Shown: positions 1 to 8,714 of the stretch, piece after piece | How the letters are laid out: each line of letters starts with the position of its first letter | How positions within the stretch are numbered: position 1 is the stretch's first letter | Assembly (NCBI GenBank): GCA_963619935.1 | Contig: CAVEYA010000035.1 | Span: 1-27,642 of the forward strand | From: RUG13091 sp963619935 | GTDB lineage: Bacteria; Bacillota_I; Bacilli_A; RFN20; CAG-826 | Length of the DNA: 27,642 nt | Reading direction: 5' to 3' | Made by a program: the position numbers and the translations under genes | Notes under the pieces: generated by a model | What the model was told of the DNA's origin: nothing | The model's database searches: none | What the model saw: the letters and a program-made list of their open reading frames with translations, nothing else

Positions 1-4
1 AGTG

Positions 5-10
5 TATAAT
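5..10 (+). promoter_or_regulatory. possible -10 box of pth
   Basis: A perfect TATAAT hexamer lies 16 nt before the pth start codon, with the ribosome binding site AAAGGAG at 15-21 directly after it. Any -35 element lies outside the window. Transcription from here would start inside or next to the ribosome binding site, giving a leader of about 10 nt. Very short leaders also seem to occur at gdpP and in the lipid cluster. It could be chance in AT-rich DNA. Confidence 0.35.
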
Positions 11-26
11 ACACAAAGGAGCGAAT

Positions 27-581
27 ATGAAATTAATTGTTGGTTTAGGCAATCCTGGAAAAAAATATGAACACACAAGACACAATATGGGTTTTGATGT
101 GATTGATTTATTTTCTGACTTATCACAAATTGATGTTGATAAAGAAGTTTTCCATGGCCTAATGGGTCGTGGAGAATTATTTGACGAAGACATTATGTTA
201 TTTAAACCAACGACTTATATGAACCTCTCTGGTACAGCGGTGAGAGAAGTAGTTAATTATTTTAAGATTCCTCTAGAAGACATTATTATTGTTTTTGATG
301 ATATGTCGATTAAGCCTGGTAAGATTAGACTAAGAAAAGATGGCTCTGCGGGTGGACATAATGGTATGAAAAACATTATTGAAAACCTGGGTAGTGATCA
401 AATTAAACGCTTACGTGTCGGTATTGGTGAACCATTAGAAAGAGATAACATTGATTATGTTCTTTCTAAACCATTAAAAGATGAACAACCATTATTTAAC
501 GAAGCTATTGAAAACGCTGTTCAAGCATTAAAGGAGGCTATCAAAACTAACTTTGATCGGGCAATGAATAAATTCAACTAG
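27..581 (+). CDS. pth: peptidyl-tRNA hydrolase
   Basis: Cleaves the ester bond of peptidyl-tRNAs that drop off ribosomes, recycling tRNA in the cytosol. The 184-residue protein has the usual family length. Visible family residues are the GLGNPG segment at 6-11 (Asn9), the catalytic His19 in TRHN, Asn66 in TYMNLSG, Asp91-Asp92 in VFDDM, and Asn112 in GGHNG. The start is supported by AAAGGAG at 15-21 and by the standard MKLIVGLGNPG opening. The stop TAG overlaps the AGGAGG ribosome binding site of mfd, so the two genes are surely co-transcribed, as in Bacillus (spoVC-mfd). No unusual residues are seen. The assignment is secure. Confidence 0.97.
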   Translation: MKLIVGLGNPGKKYEHTRHNMGFDVIDLFSDLSQIDVDKEVFHGLMGRGELFDEDIMLFKPTTYMNLSGTAVREVVNYFKIPLEDIIIVFDDMSIKPGKIRLRKDGSAGGHNGMKNIIENLGSDQIKRLRVGIGEPLERDNIDYVLSKPLKDEQPLFNEAIENAVQALKEAIKTNFDRAMNKFN

Positions 582-590
582 GAGGTTTTA

Positions 591-3500
591 GTGAATCTAT
601 TCGATCAATTAAAAAATAATCCAATTACCACCCCCCTTAAGAAGGATAAGGGGCGTTTTGTCGTGGATGATTATATTGGTGTGGGCTTATTAGTAGCTTA
701 TGCTTATTTGACTAACAAAGAGCAATATTTAGTAATTACTTCTAATTTATATAAGGCACAAAAATTATATTCATTAATTTGTTCATTAGTGGGACAAGAT
801 AATGTTTTATTGTTTCCTGCTGATGAATTAATTAGAGCAGAAGCTATGGCCCAATCAAAAGAAATGGTGGCCCATCGTTTATATGTATTAAATGAATTAA
901 TTAATCATCAAGGAAAAATAGTCATTGCTAATCTTGCTAGTGCAACAAGATATTTACCTAATCCGGAAGTATTTAAAAATAGTTCAATTTCTCTAAAAAT
1001 CGCTGGCAAATATGACTTAAAATCATTAAAAATAGCTTTAATTAAAGCTGGATACACATTAGTTAATAAAATTGATCAATCATTACAATTTGCTATTCGT
1101 GGTGATATTTTAGATATCTTTTCCATTAATAGTGATTATCCAGTGCGTATTGAATTCTTTGATGATGAAATTGAATCAATTCGTTTATTTGATTTAGCAA
1201 CACAAGAATCAATTAAAAAGATTGATAACACAGTGATATTACCTGCTTCAGATATGATTCTTACTGAATCAGAAAGAGAAAGAGCCCAAGATAAAATTTT
1301 AGATATCCTAGAAAAAGATAAAATTGATTTAGATTTAGTAAAATTTGAAACGCTTAGAGATGAAGCAGTTACAGACAGTGAAAAGATTAAAGAAGGTGTG
1401 CCAGAACAAAGATTATATAAATATTATGCTTTAGTGAGTGACCAACATTATTCATTATTTGATTATTGCCCTAACTTTAAAACAATCATTGTGGATGATA
1501 CAGCGATAGAAAATTCAAATAACTTGTTATTTAATGAATCATCATCTTATTTAAATGAACTTCATGAACAAGGGAAGATTATTTCTCATCTTCAGATGTT
1601 CCAAGATATTCATCATTTAGTGGATTTTAAACAATCCATTGTCACTGAGAATTTCATTCAAAAAGAAGATGATGTGACTTTTGAAGTATATCCTGTTCCT
1701 TTTATCGCTAATAAAGAAGATGATGCGATTAACATTATCCATAATTATTTAAATGATGAATATAAAATTTGTATTTGCCTTTCTAATTCGGAACAACTTA
1801 ATTTATTAAAAGATTTATTTATTCAATATCGCTTAGATTATGAAATAATCCATAACTTTGATATTCCTACTAAGAAAGTAGGCATGGGAATTACTAATTT
1901 AGAAGCAGGTTTCCTTTTAAAAAGAGAAAAGATTGTCTTTTTAACTAGTCATGAACTCTTTAATGAAAAAGTGAAAGTTGGTCGCTTCGATAACCGCTTT
2001 AAAGAAGCCACAATTTTAAAGAGTCATGAAGACTTATCTCCTGGTGATTATGTTGTTCATGAATATCAAGGTATTGGTCAATTTTTAGAATTACAAACAA
2101 TTGAAGTGAATGGTGTACACCGCGATTATTTAAAGATTGCTTATGCAGGAGATGAAACTTTATATGTTCCTCTTTCTCAATTTCAACTAGTAAGAAAGTA
2201 TTTAGGAAAAGAAGGGGCCACTCCAAGATTATCTAGATTACATTCCAAAGATTGGGAAAATACAAAAAAGAGAATTAAAGAAAAAGTTAATGATTTAGCG
2301 GAACGGTTAATGCATCTTTATGTTGAACGTTCAAAAGTTAAGGGCTTTGCCTTTCCAAAAGATGATTTTTTACAAAGAGAATTTGAAAATAGTTTTGAAC
2401 ATGAATTAACCTCTGACCAAGTCAAAGCCCTAACAGATATTAAAGCGGATATGGAAAGCGAAACGCCGATGGATCGTTTATTATGCGGGGATGTTGGCTT
2501 TGGCAAAACAGAAGTTGCTTTTCAAGCTGCATTTAAAGCGATTAATTCTGGTAAACAAGTAGCGATTCTTTGTCCAACAACCTTATTAGCAAGACAACAT
2601 TATGAACTAGCAATCAAGAGATTTTCTCCATTTGATGTTAAAATTGCAGTGTTTTCACGTTTAGTTCCGGAAAAGAAACAACAAGAATATATTAAAGAAA
2701 TTAAAGAAGGAAAGATTCATTTAGTGATTGGTACTCACCGTTTATTAAATAAATCGATTGAATTTAAAGATTTGGGTTTATTAATTATTGATGAAGAACA
2801 ACGCTTTGGTGTGGAACAAAAAGAAAGATTAAAGGAATTAAAAACAAACGTTGATGTTTTAACCTTATCTGCCACACCTATTCCAAGAACATTACAGATA
2901 TCTTTATTAGGTGTTAGATCACTTTCTTTAATTAACACCGCACCACAAGAAAGAATGCCAATTCAAACTTATGTCACACCTTATAAAGAAGATGTGGTTA
3001 AAGAATTAATTGAAAGAGAATTAGGGAGAAATGGACAAGTATTTTATCTTCATAACAATATCTCTAATTTATTTATGTGTGTGTCACGTTTACAAAAGCT
3101 TGTGCCTGACGCAAGTATCGGTGTAGCTCATGGTAAGATGAGCAAAGATGCGATTGAAGATGTGATGATGAAATTCTATAAAGGTGATATAGATGTTTTA
3201 GTGTGTACTTCTATTGTAGAAAATGGGATTGATGTGCCTAACGCGAATATGATTATTGTCGAAGATTCGCAAAGATATGGTTTAAGTCAACTTTATCAAA
3301 TTAAAGGTCGTGTTGGTCGTAGCAATCGAATTGCGTACGCTTACTTAATGTATTCTCCATACGCAATATTAAAAGAAAAAGCACAAAAGAGATTAAAGGC
3401 ATTACAAGAATTTACGGAACTTGGTAGTGGTTATAAGATTGCCCAAAGAGATTTAATGATTAGAGGCGCAGGTGATATTTTAGGACCTGAGCAAGCTGGT

Positions 3501-4049
3501 TTTATTGATTCTATTGGTTTAGATATGTATATCAAGTTATTAAATGAAGCAGTAAAGGAAAAATTAACAGGCGAAAAAGAACCACCAGTAAAAGAAAACC
3601 CAACTTTATCATTAAATGCTTTTATACCAGAGAATTATGCCTCTGATTCCGATAAAATCCAACTTTATCAAGAAATACTCTCTTCTCCTTCTTATGAAGC
3701 GTTAGAAAGAACTAAAGAAAGAATTAGAGATATATATGGTAAATTACCAGAAGAAGTTGAGATGCTTTTCAAAAAGAGAAACATTGATTTATTAACCGAA
3801 GATGGGCATGTTAAATCTTTAGAAGAAAGACCTAACTCAATTATATTGGTTCTTGATGAGACATATATTCAAATTAAGGGCATTGGTAATTTATTATTTG
3901 AAAGTTTAATTCCTTATTTATCAATGATTAAAATTACATATTTAAAAAATGAATTTAAGATTATTGTAAATAAAAGCAAGAATTGGTTAACGGATCTAGA
4001 AAACATCTTAACTAGTTTGGTGAATATTCAATTAAATAATAAAATATAG
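591..4049 (+). CDS. mfd: transcription-repair coupling factor Mfd
   Basis: A DNA translocase that removes RNA polymerase stalled at lesions and recruits UvrA. It is 1152 residues long, normal for Mfd. The order of domains is standard: an N-terminal UvrB-like region (about 1-350), an RNA polymerase-interacting CarD-like domain (about 485-545, starting GDYVVHEYQGIG), a RecG-like helicase core with Walker A GDVGFGKT at 633-640 and DEEQ box at 734-737, motif III SATPIPRT, motif VI QIKGRVGRS, and a C-terminal TRCF domain. The start codon is GTG, chosen because AGGAGG at 580-585 precedes it by 5 nt. It lies between pth and the S4-domain gene, 8 nt before the latter. In Bacillus, spoVT and yabM/N follow mfd; they are absent here. 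Confidence 0.97.
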   Translation: MNLFDQLKNNPITTPLKKDKGRFVVDDYIGVGLLVAYAYLTNKEQYLVITSNLYKAQKLYSLICSLVGQDNVLLFPADELIRAEAMAQSKEMVAHRLYVLNELINHQGKIVIANLASATRYLPNPEVFKNSSISLKIAGKYDLKSLKIALIKAGYTLVNKIDQSLQFAIRGDILDIFSINSDYPVRIEFFDDEIESIRLFDLATQESIKKIDNTVILPASDMILTESERERAQDKILDILEKDKIDLDLVKFETLRDEAVTDSEKIKEGVPEQRLYKYYALVSDQHYSLFDYCPNFKTIIVDDTAIENSNNLLFNESSSYLNELHEQGKIISHLQMFQDIHHLVDFKQSIVTENFIQKEDDVTFEVYPVPFIANKEDDAINIIHNYLNDEYKICICLSNSEQLNLLKDLFIQYRLDYEIIHNFDIPTKKVGMGITNLEAGFLLKREKIVFLTSHELFNEKVKVGRFDNRFKEATILKSHEDLSPGDYVVHEYQGIGQFLELQTIEVNGVHRDYLKIAYAGDETLYVPLSQFQLVRKYLGKEGATPRLSRLHSKDWENTKKRIKEKVNDLAERLMHLYVERSKVKGFAFPKDDFLQREFENSFEHELTSDQVKALTDIKADMESETPMDRLLCGDVGFGKTEVAFQAAFKAINSGKQVAILCPTTLLARQHYELAIKRFSPFDVKIAVFSRLVPEKKQQEYIKEIKEGKIHLVIGTHRLLNKSIEFKDLGLLIIDEEQRFGVEQKERLKELKTNVDVLTLSATPIPRTLQISLLGVRSLSLINTAPQERMPIQTYVTPYKEDVVKELIERELGRNGQVFYLHNNISNLFMCVSRLQKLVPDASIGVAHGKMSKDAIEDVMMKFYKGDIDVLVCTSIVENGIDVPNANMIIVEDSQRYGLSQLYQIKGRVGRSNRIAYAYLMYSPYAILKEKAQKRLKALQEFTELGSGYKIAQRDLMIRGAGDILGPEQAGFIDSIGLDMYIKLLNEAVKEKLTGEKEPPVKENPTLSLNAFIPENYASDSDKIQLYQEILSSPSYEALERTKERIRDIYGKLPEEVEMLFKKRNIDLLTEDGHVKSLEERPNSIILVLDETYIQIKGIGNLLFESLIPYLSMIKITYLKNEFKIIVNKSKNWLTDLENILTSLVNIQLNNKI

Positions 4050-4057
4050 GTGATATT

Positions 4058-4303
4058 ATGCGTTTAGATTTAGTTTTAAAACAAAGTAGATTAATTAAAA
4101 GAAGAACTATCGCAAAAGAACTTTGCGATATGGGTAAAGTATCCATTAATGGAAAAGTTGCTAAGCCTAGTAGTGAAGTTAACGAAGGCGATATTTTAAC
4201 TCTTAAATTAGGGATTAAAATTATTAATGTACAAATAACCTATTCTTATAAAGGTACAAAGGCTATTCCAAATTATCGCGAAATTAGTAAAAATGAAGCT
4301 TAA
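4058..4303 (+). CDS. rqcP: S4-domain RNA-binding protein, RqcP/YabO-like
   Basis: A single S4 RNA-binding domain of 81 residues (MRLDLVLKQSRLIKRR at the N-terminus, then a GKVSINGKVAKPS turn). In Bacillus, RqcP (YabO) works with RqcH on obstructed 50S subunits to add C-terminal Ala tails to stalled chains, a ribosome-rescue function; the related Hsp15 of Enterobacteria also binds free 50S with nascent chain. The position in the mfd-to-ftsH block fits yabO. Its ribosome binding site (AGGTGAT) overlaps the end of mfd, and its last 11 nt overlap tilS, so translation is probably coupled. RqcP is favoured over other S4 proteins by size and neighbourhood. Along with the tmRNA at 20157 this gives the window two ribosome-rescue components. 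Confidence 0.85.
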   Translation: MRLDLVLKQSRLIKRRTIAKELCDMGKVSINGKVAKPSSEVNEGDILTLKLGIKIINVQITYSYKGTKAIPNYREISKNEA

Positions 4304-5495
4304 TTTATCTAAAAATAAAAAATATTTATTAGCGTGTTCATATGGACCAGACTCCATGTGTTTATTTCATTTGTTAAAAGATGGTGGATATCATTTTGAA
4401 GTTGCTCACGTGAATTATCATTTAAGAAAAGAATCTGATGGTGAACAAAAAGCATTGGAAGAAATTTGTCATGAATTAAATATCCCTCTACACATTTTAG
4501 ATAATAAAAATATTTTTAATCATAATATTGAAGAACAGTGTCGCGAATTAAGATATTCTTTCTTTAATGATTTATATCTAGCAAGCCATTTTGATGCTTT
4601 ATTAGTCGGACACCATTTTAATGACCATTATGAGACATATTTATTACAAAAAAAGCGTAAAAACCTGGTGAAACACTATGGACTAAATAGAAAAAGCCAT
4701 ATGCATAACATGTTGGTTATTCGCCCTTTACTCAATTACACTAAGACGGATATTTTGTCTTATGATAAAGAACATCATATATCTTATGCTCTCGATCATA
4801 CAAACTTTGAAAATACTTTTGAACGTAATAAGATTAGAAACGCTAATTTAACGATTGATGACCATCTATTATTCACTAAATATAACAAAGTTATTAAAGA
4901 TGAAAATAAAGCTTTAAAAATTATACTTAAAGAAGCTAAAACATTATCATTAAATGCTGATTGTTTATTGAATAAAGATAAATATTCTGTGGCCTATTTT
5001 TTATACGCTCAATGTAATAAAGTTAAACCAGGTTATGAACTATCCTACAAACAAGTTAACGAAATACTTAAATTATTAAAATCTGAAAAGCCAAATATTC
5101 AATTAAAATTAACGGACAATTTATTTTTTATTAAGGAATATAGTGACTGCTATTTTTCAAAAGGAATTAAAGAACTCGCCTATTCTTTTAAAATTGCAAT
5201 TCCTCAGGTAGTAGATAATAAATATTTTTATTTTGATGGCACTACAGATACTTCAAATAGACATGTTAGTGAAAGTGATTACCCTCTCACTATTCGTCCA
5301 TATCAAAAAGGTGATAAATACCAAATTAAGGATTATCTTTGCTCTGTTAATCGTTTATTTATTGATTGGAAAATGCCAATTCATTTAAGAAAACGTTGGC
5401 CTATTATTATTAATAAAGATAATAAAATTATCTATATTCCACGTTATAGAAAGAATTTTGTGGTCGATTCAAAGACTAATTTTTACGTTAAATAG
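4293..5495 (+). CDS. tilS: tRNA(Ile)-lysidine synthase TilS
   Basis: Converts C34 of the CAU-anticodon tRNA-Ile to lysidine with ATP and lysine, so that it reads AUA. The N-terminal PP-loop ATPase domain (about 1-200) begins YLLACSYGPDSM: the nucleotide loop is SYGPDS (16-21) in place of the common SGGxDS. Further family blocks are HVNYHLRKE, the CRELRYSFF segment and GHHFNDHYET, where the usual DD is ND. The middle is rich in Lys and Asn, and the C-terminal part (about 330-400) has the TIRPYQKGDK pattern of the TilS C-domain. Length is 400 residues, within the family range. The start overlaps rqcP by 11 nt. In Bacillus, hpt lies between tilS and ftsH; here the gap is only 73 nt. Confidence 0.9.
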   Translation: MKLNLSKNKKYLLACSYGPDSMCLFHLLKDGGYHFEVAHVNYHLRKESDGEQKALEEICHELNIPLHILDNKNIFNHNIEEQCRELRYSFFNDLYLASHFDALLVGHHFNDHYETYLLQKKRKNLVKHYGLNRKSHMHNMLVIRPLLNYTKTDILSYDKEHHISYALDHTNFENTFERNKIRNANLTIDDHLLFTKYNKVIKDENKALKIILKEAKTLSLNADCLLNKDKYSVAYFLYAQCNKVKPGYELSYKQVNEILKLLKSEKPNIQLKLTDNLFFIKEYSDCYFSKGIKELAYSFKIAIPQVVDNKYFYFDGTTDTSNRHVSESDYPLTIRPYQKGDKYQIKDYLCSVNRLFIDWKMPIHLRKRWPIIINKDNKIIYIPRYRKNFVVDSKTNFYVK

Positions 5496-5568
5496 TCTTT
5501 TTCTTTACTAAGAAGAAAAAAACATATAGAATTAAACCGCTTAATTAAAAATTAAAGGAGATTTCACT

Positions 5569-7647
5569 ATGGCACAAAATGAACAACCAAAAAGACGTTT
5601 CTCGTTTAGCTATCTTTTTTCTTTTGTTTTAGTAATTGCTGTTATCGTGACTGTATTATTCATGGTCTTTGGTGGTAACCACACTAAATCATTATCTAAT
5701 GCAGATTTTGTTACTGCTTTAGGCAACAATCGTGTTACAGAAATTACTGTTACTCCAAAAGAAGAAACAATCGTAACTGTTGAAGGATATTACCAAACTG
5801 TTAACGCTAAACCAAAACAATATACTAAATTTAAATCTACATTTGCTTGGGATACTTTCTATAGCGAAGCAGGATGGGCTTATCAAAAGGATGACGAAAC
5901 AGACACTAATACTTATTATATAAGTGTTAATTCTGAAAATTGTACAGTTGCTACAGAAGCAAGTTCCTTAAGTGATTACATTGTTCATAAAGCTGCTACT
6001 GATGAATCTTTTAGATATAGTGTTAGTGATCCATATCAAACCTCATGGTGGGATGAATGGGGCCCAACCATTATTATGCTTGCTGGAAGCTTATTAATTT
6101 GCTTCTTCTTATTTGCTAGATTATCTTCCTCTGTTGCGGGTAGTAATAATAAGGCTCTTGATTTTAATAAATCACGTGCTAGAAGAGAAAATAATTCTAA
6201 AGTTAGATTTTCTGATGTTGCCGGTGCAGATGAAGAAAAAGCAGAAATGCAAGAACTTGTTGAGTATCTTAAAGAACCTAAAAAGTTTGCAAAATTCGGG
6301 GCAAAATTACCAAAAGGAATTTTATTAGTTGGTAATCCTGGTTGTGGTAAAACTCTTTTAGCTAAAGCTGTTGCTGGTGAAGCGGGAGTTCCTTTCTATT
6401 CCATTTCTGGTTCTGACTTTGTAGAAATGTTTGTTGGTGTTGGTGCTGGACGTGTGAGAGACATGTTTAAAACCGCAAAACAAAATGCACCATGTATCGT
6501 TTTCATTGATGAAATCGACGCCGTCGGTAGACAAAGAGGTGCCGGCTTAGGTGGTGGTAATGATGAAAGAGAACAAACTCTTAACCAATTACTCGTTGAA
6601 ATGGATGGTTTCTCTGATAACTCTGGTATTTTAGTTATTGCCGCTACAAACCGTGATGACGTTCTTGATCCAGCGTTATTAAGAGCAGGTCGTTTTGACC
6701 GTAAGATTACTGTTTCCTTACCAGACCGTAAAGGACGTGAAGAAATCTTTAAAGTTCATTCTAGAAATAAAAAATTATCACCAGATGTTAACTTTGAAAA
6801 TTTAGCCAAGAGAACCGTTGGTTTCTCTGGTGCTGATATTGAAAATATCATGAACGAAGCTGCTATCTTAGCGGTACGTAAAAACTTACCATGTATTGGT
6901 ATTGATGAAATTGATGAAGCAATTGACCGCCGTGTGGCTGGTCCTGCTAAATCATCTCGTGCTTTAAATGCTCATGAAAGAGACGTTATTGCTCACCACG
7001 AAGCTGGTCACGCTATCATTGGTTTAAAATATCCACACAGTGATAAAGTGCAAAAGATTACTATTATTCCTCGTGGTAACACTGGTGGTCATGTCCGTAT
7101 GACTCCTGAAGAAGATCGTTTTATTCTTACTAAAAAAGAACTTGAAGCACGTATTATTGGTTATTTAGGTGGTCGTTCATCTGAAGAAATATTCTTTGAT
7201 GATGTTTCTACTGGTGCACAAAATGATATTGAAGTAGCCACACAAATTGCGCGTATGATGGTCACTGAATTAGGTATGTCTGATTTAGGCCCAATTCAAT
7301 ATGAAAGAGACACTGGTAGTGTCTTCTTAGGTAGAGACTACGCTAATTCACAAAAGAATTTCTCTGTTGAAACTGCAAGTAAGATTGACGCTGAAATTAG
7401 AAAGATTATTGAACACGCTCACGAAGAAGCTTTAAGAATTATTAAAGAAAATCGCGATGATGTTGAATTAATTGCTAAGACATTACTTGAACATGAACAA
7501 ATTACTGCTGAAGAAATAGATTATTTACTTGAACATCGTCATTTGAAACGTGATGAAAAACCTGAAGAAAATAATGAACCTTCAGTTGAAACTCCAGTAG
7601 AACCTGTTAACGAAGAAAAAGTTAATAGTGAAAAAGGAGACAAATAG
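5569..7647 (+). CDS. ftsH: ATP-dependent zinc metalloprotease FtsH
   Basis: Membrane AAA+ protease that extracts and degrades membrane and cytosolic proteins. 692 residues: a first membrane segment at about 18-35, an external domain of about 130 residues, a second membrane segment at about 164-184, then the AAA module with Walker A GNPGCGKT (255-262), Walker B IVFIDEID (310-317) and the DPALLRAGRFDR second region of homology, and an M41 peptidase with zinc motif HEAGH (477-481) and third ligand Asp553 in STGAQND. The C-terminus is an acidic Glu-rich tail. The Walker A is GNPGCGKT where most family members have GPPGTGKT, still satisfying GxxxxGKT. AAAGGAG precedes the start. A hairpin follows the stop at once. 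Confidence 0.97.
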   Translation: MAQNEQPKRRFSFSYLFSFVLVIAVIVTVLFMVFGGNHTKSLSNADFVTALGNNRVTEITVTPKEETIVTVEGYYQTVNAKPKQYTKFKSTFAWDTFYSEAGWAYQKDDETDTNTYYISVNSENCTVATEASSLSDYIVHKAATDESFRYSVSDPYQTSWWDEWGPTIIMLAGSLLICFFLFARLSSSVAGSNNKALDFNKSRARRENNSKVRFSDVAGADEEKAEMQELVEYLKEPKKFAKFGAKLPKGILLVGNPGCGKTLLAKAVAGEAGVPFYSISGSDFVEMFVGVGAGRVRDMFKTAKQNAPCIVFIDEIDAVGRQRGAGLGGGNDEREQTLNQLLVEMDGFSDNSGILVIAATNRDDVLDPALLRAGRFDRKITVSLPDRKGREEIFKVHSRNKKLSPDVNFENLAKRTVGFSGADIENIMNEAAILAVRKNLPCIGIDEIDEAIDRRVAGPAKSSRALNAHERDVIAHHEAGHAIIGLKYPHSDKVQKITIIPRGNTGGHVRMTPEEDRFILTKKELEARIIGYLGGRSSEEIFFDDVSTGAQNDIEVATQIARMMVTELGMSDLGPIQYERDTGSVFLGRDYANSQKNFSVETASKIDAEIRKIIEHAHEEALRIIKENRDDVELIAKTLLEHEQITAEEIDYLLEHRHLKRDEKPEENNEPSVETPVEPVNEEKVNSEKGDK

Positions 7648-7672
7648 AGGGGTTAATAAACCTCTCTTTTTT
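7646..7672 (+). terminator. rho-independent terminator after ftsH
   Basis: AGAGG (7646-7650) pairs with CCTCT (7661-7665), with an inner TT/AA pair possible, followed by CTTTTTT. The stem overlaps the ftsH stop codon, and the T tract ends 2 nt before the dusB start. The stem is short, so read-through into dusB is likely. Confidence 0.6.
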
Positions 7673-7674
7673 CT

Positions 7675-8661
7675 ATGTGGAAATTAGGAAACTTAACTGT
7701 TAATAGCAAAGTTGTTCTCGCTCCAATGGCAGGGATAACATGCCGTAGTTATCGTGAATTCATGATTCCTTTTGGTGTGGGCGTAACTGTCACTGAAATG
7801 GTTTCTGATATGGGTCTTATTTACGGTAATAAAGAAACAAGTGAGTATATCACCTTTAATAAGAGCGAAGCGCTAACGGGAGTGCAACTATTTGGACATG
7901 ATGTTGAGTGCTTAAAAAAAGCCGCTCAAATTGCCGAAAAAGCGAATAATTGCGTAGATTTTTTTGATGTAAATATGGGTTGTCCTGTTCCTAAAGTAAC
8001 TAAAACAGGTGCAGGCTCTGCATTATTAACTAATCCTAAATTATGTGGTGATATAATTCGCGGAATTAAGTCAGTTACTAATAAACCAGTGACCGCTAAA
8101 ATAAGACTTGGATGGGATTTAAAAAGCATTAATTTTTTAGATGTTATCAAAGAGTTAGAAACAGCGGGTGTTGATATGATAGCGATACACGCTAGAACAA
8201 GATCTGAATTATATAGTGGAACACCACACTATGACTTGTTAAAAGATTTAAGAAATAAAATGTCTGTTCCTCTTGTTGTTTCAGGTGATATTTATACCTT
8301 AGAAGATGCGATTAACGCTTTAGAAATTACTAAGGCTGACGCAGTGATGGTTGCTCGAGGTGGGGTTGGTAATCCTTTCTTAATCAAGCAAATTGAACAT
8401 TATTATCAAACAGGAGAAAAATTATTATCTCCTTCACTTAGTGAAAAATTGAAATGGTGTTTAGAGCTAGGAGAAAAAATTGCGGAAGAAAAGGGAGAAA
8501 ATGTTGGAATGAGAATGTATCGTGCAATTGCCCCAAAATTCTTCTCTGGTTTAAAAAATTCAAAGAAAATTAAATATCGATTATCGACTGAATTAAATGA
8601 TTTAAATAGCTTAGAAACTATTCTTAACGATATTAAAAATGAGGAAATGATTGATTTTTAG
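7675..8661 (+). CDS. dusB: tRNA-dihydrouridine synthase (Dus family)
   Basis: FMN enzyme that reduces uridines in the D-loop of tRNA using NADPH. 328 residues forming a TIM barrel and a C-terminal helical domain. The opening GNLTVNSKVVLAPMAGITC is the family's FMN-binding start, and the catalytic Cys103 sits in DVNMGCPVPKV. Also visible are TAKIRLGW, IAIHARTRSELYSG and the phosphate-binding VMVARGGVGNP. The ATG at 7675 must be right because the conserved N-terminus begins there, yet no Shine-Dalgarno sequence precedes it; the T tract of the ftsH terminator does. The pairing with lysS 53 nt downstream is conserved in Bacilli (yacF-lysS). The exact Dus subgroup cannot be fixed by eye. Confidence 0.92.
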   Translation: MWKLGNLTVNSKVVLAPMAGITCRSYREFMIPFGVGVTVTEMVSDMGLIYGNKETSEYITFNKSEALTGVQLFGHDVECLKKAAQIAEKANNCVDFFDVNMGCPVPKVTKTGAGSALLTNPKLCGDIIRGIKSVTNKPVTAKIRLGWDLKSINFLDVIKELETAGVDMIAIHARTRSELYSGTPHYDLLKDLRNKMSVPLVVSGDIYTLEDAINALEITKADAVMVARGGVGNPFLIKQIEHYYQTGEKLLSPSLSEKLKWCLELGEKIAEEKGENVGMRMYRAIAPKFFSGLKNSKKIKYRLSTELNDLNSLETILNDIKNEEMIDF

Positions 8662-8714
8662 TGTAAAAAATCAAGATTATCACATATACTTATATACGCA
8701 TAAAGGAGTCTTTT

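Noticed and set aside
5500..5519. Hairpin TTTTTCTT/AAGAAAAA between tilS and ftsH as a terminator
   Set aside because: The stem is nearly all A-T with a loop of 4, and no T tract follows; stability would be poor.
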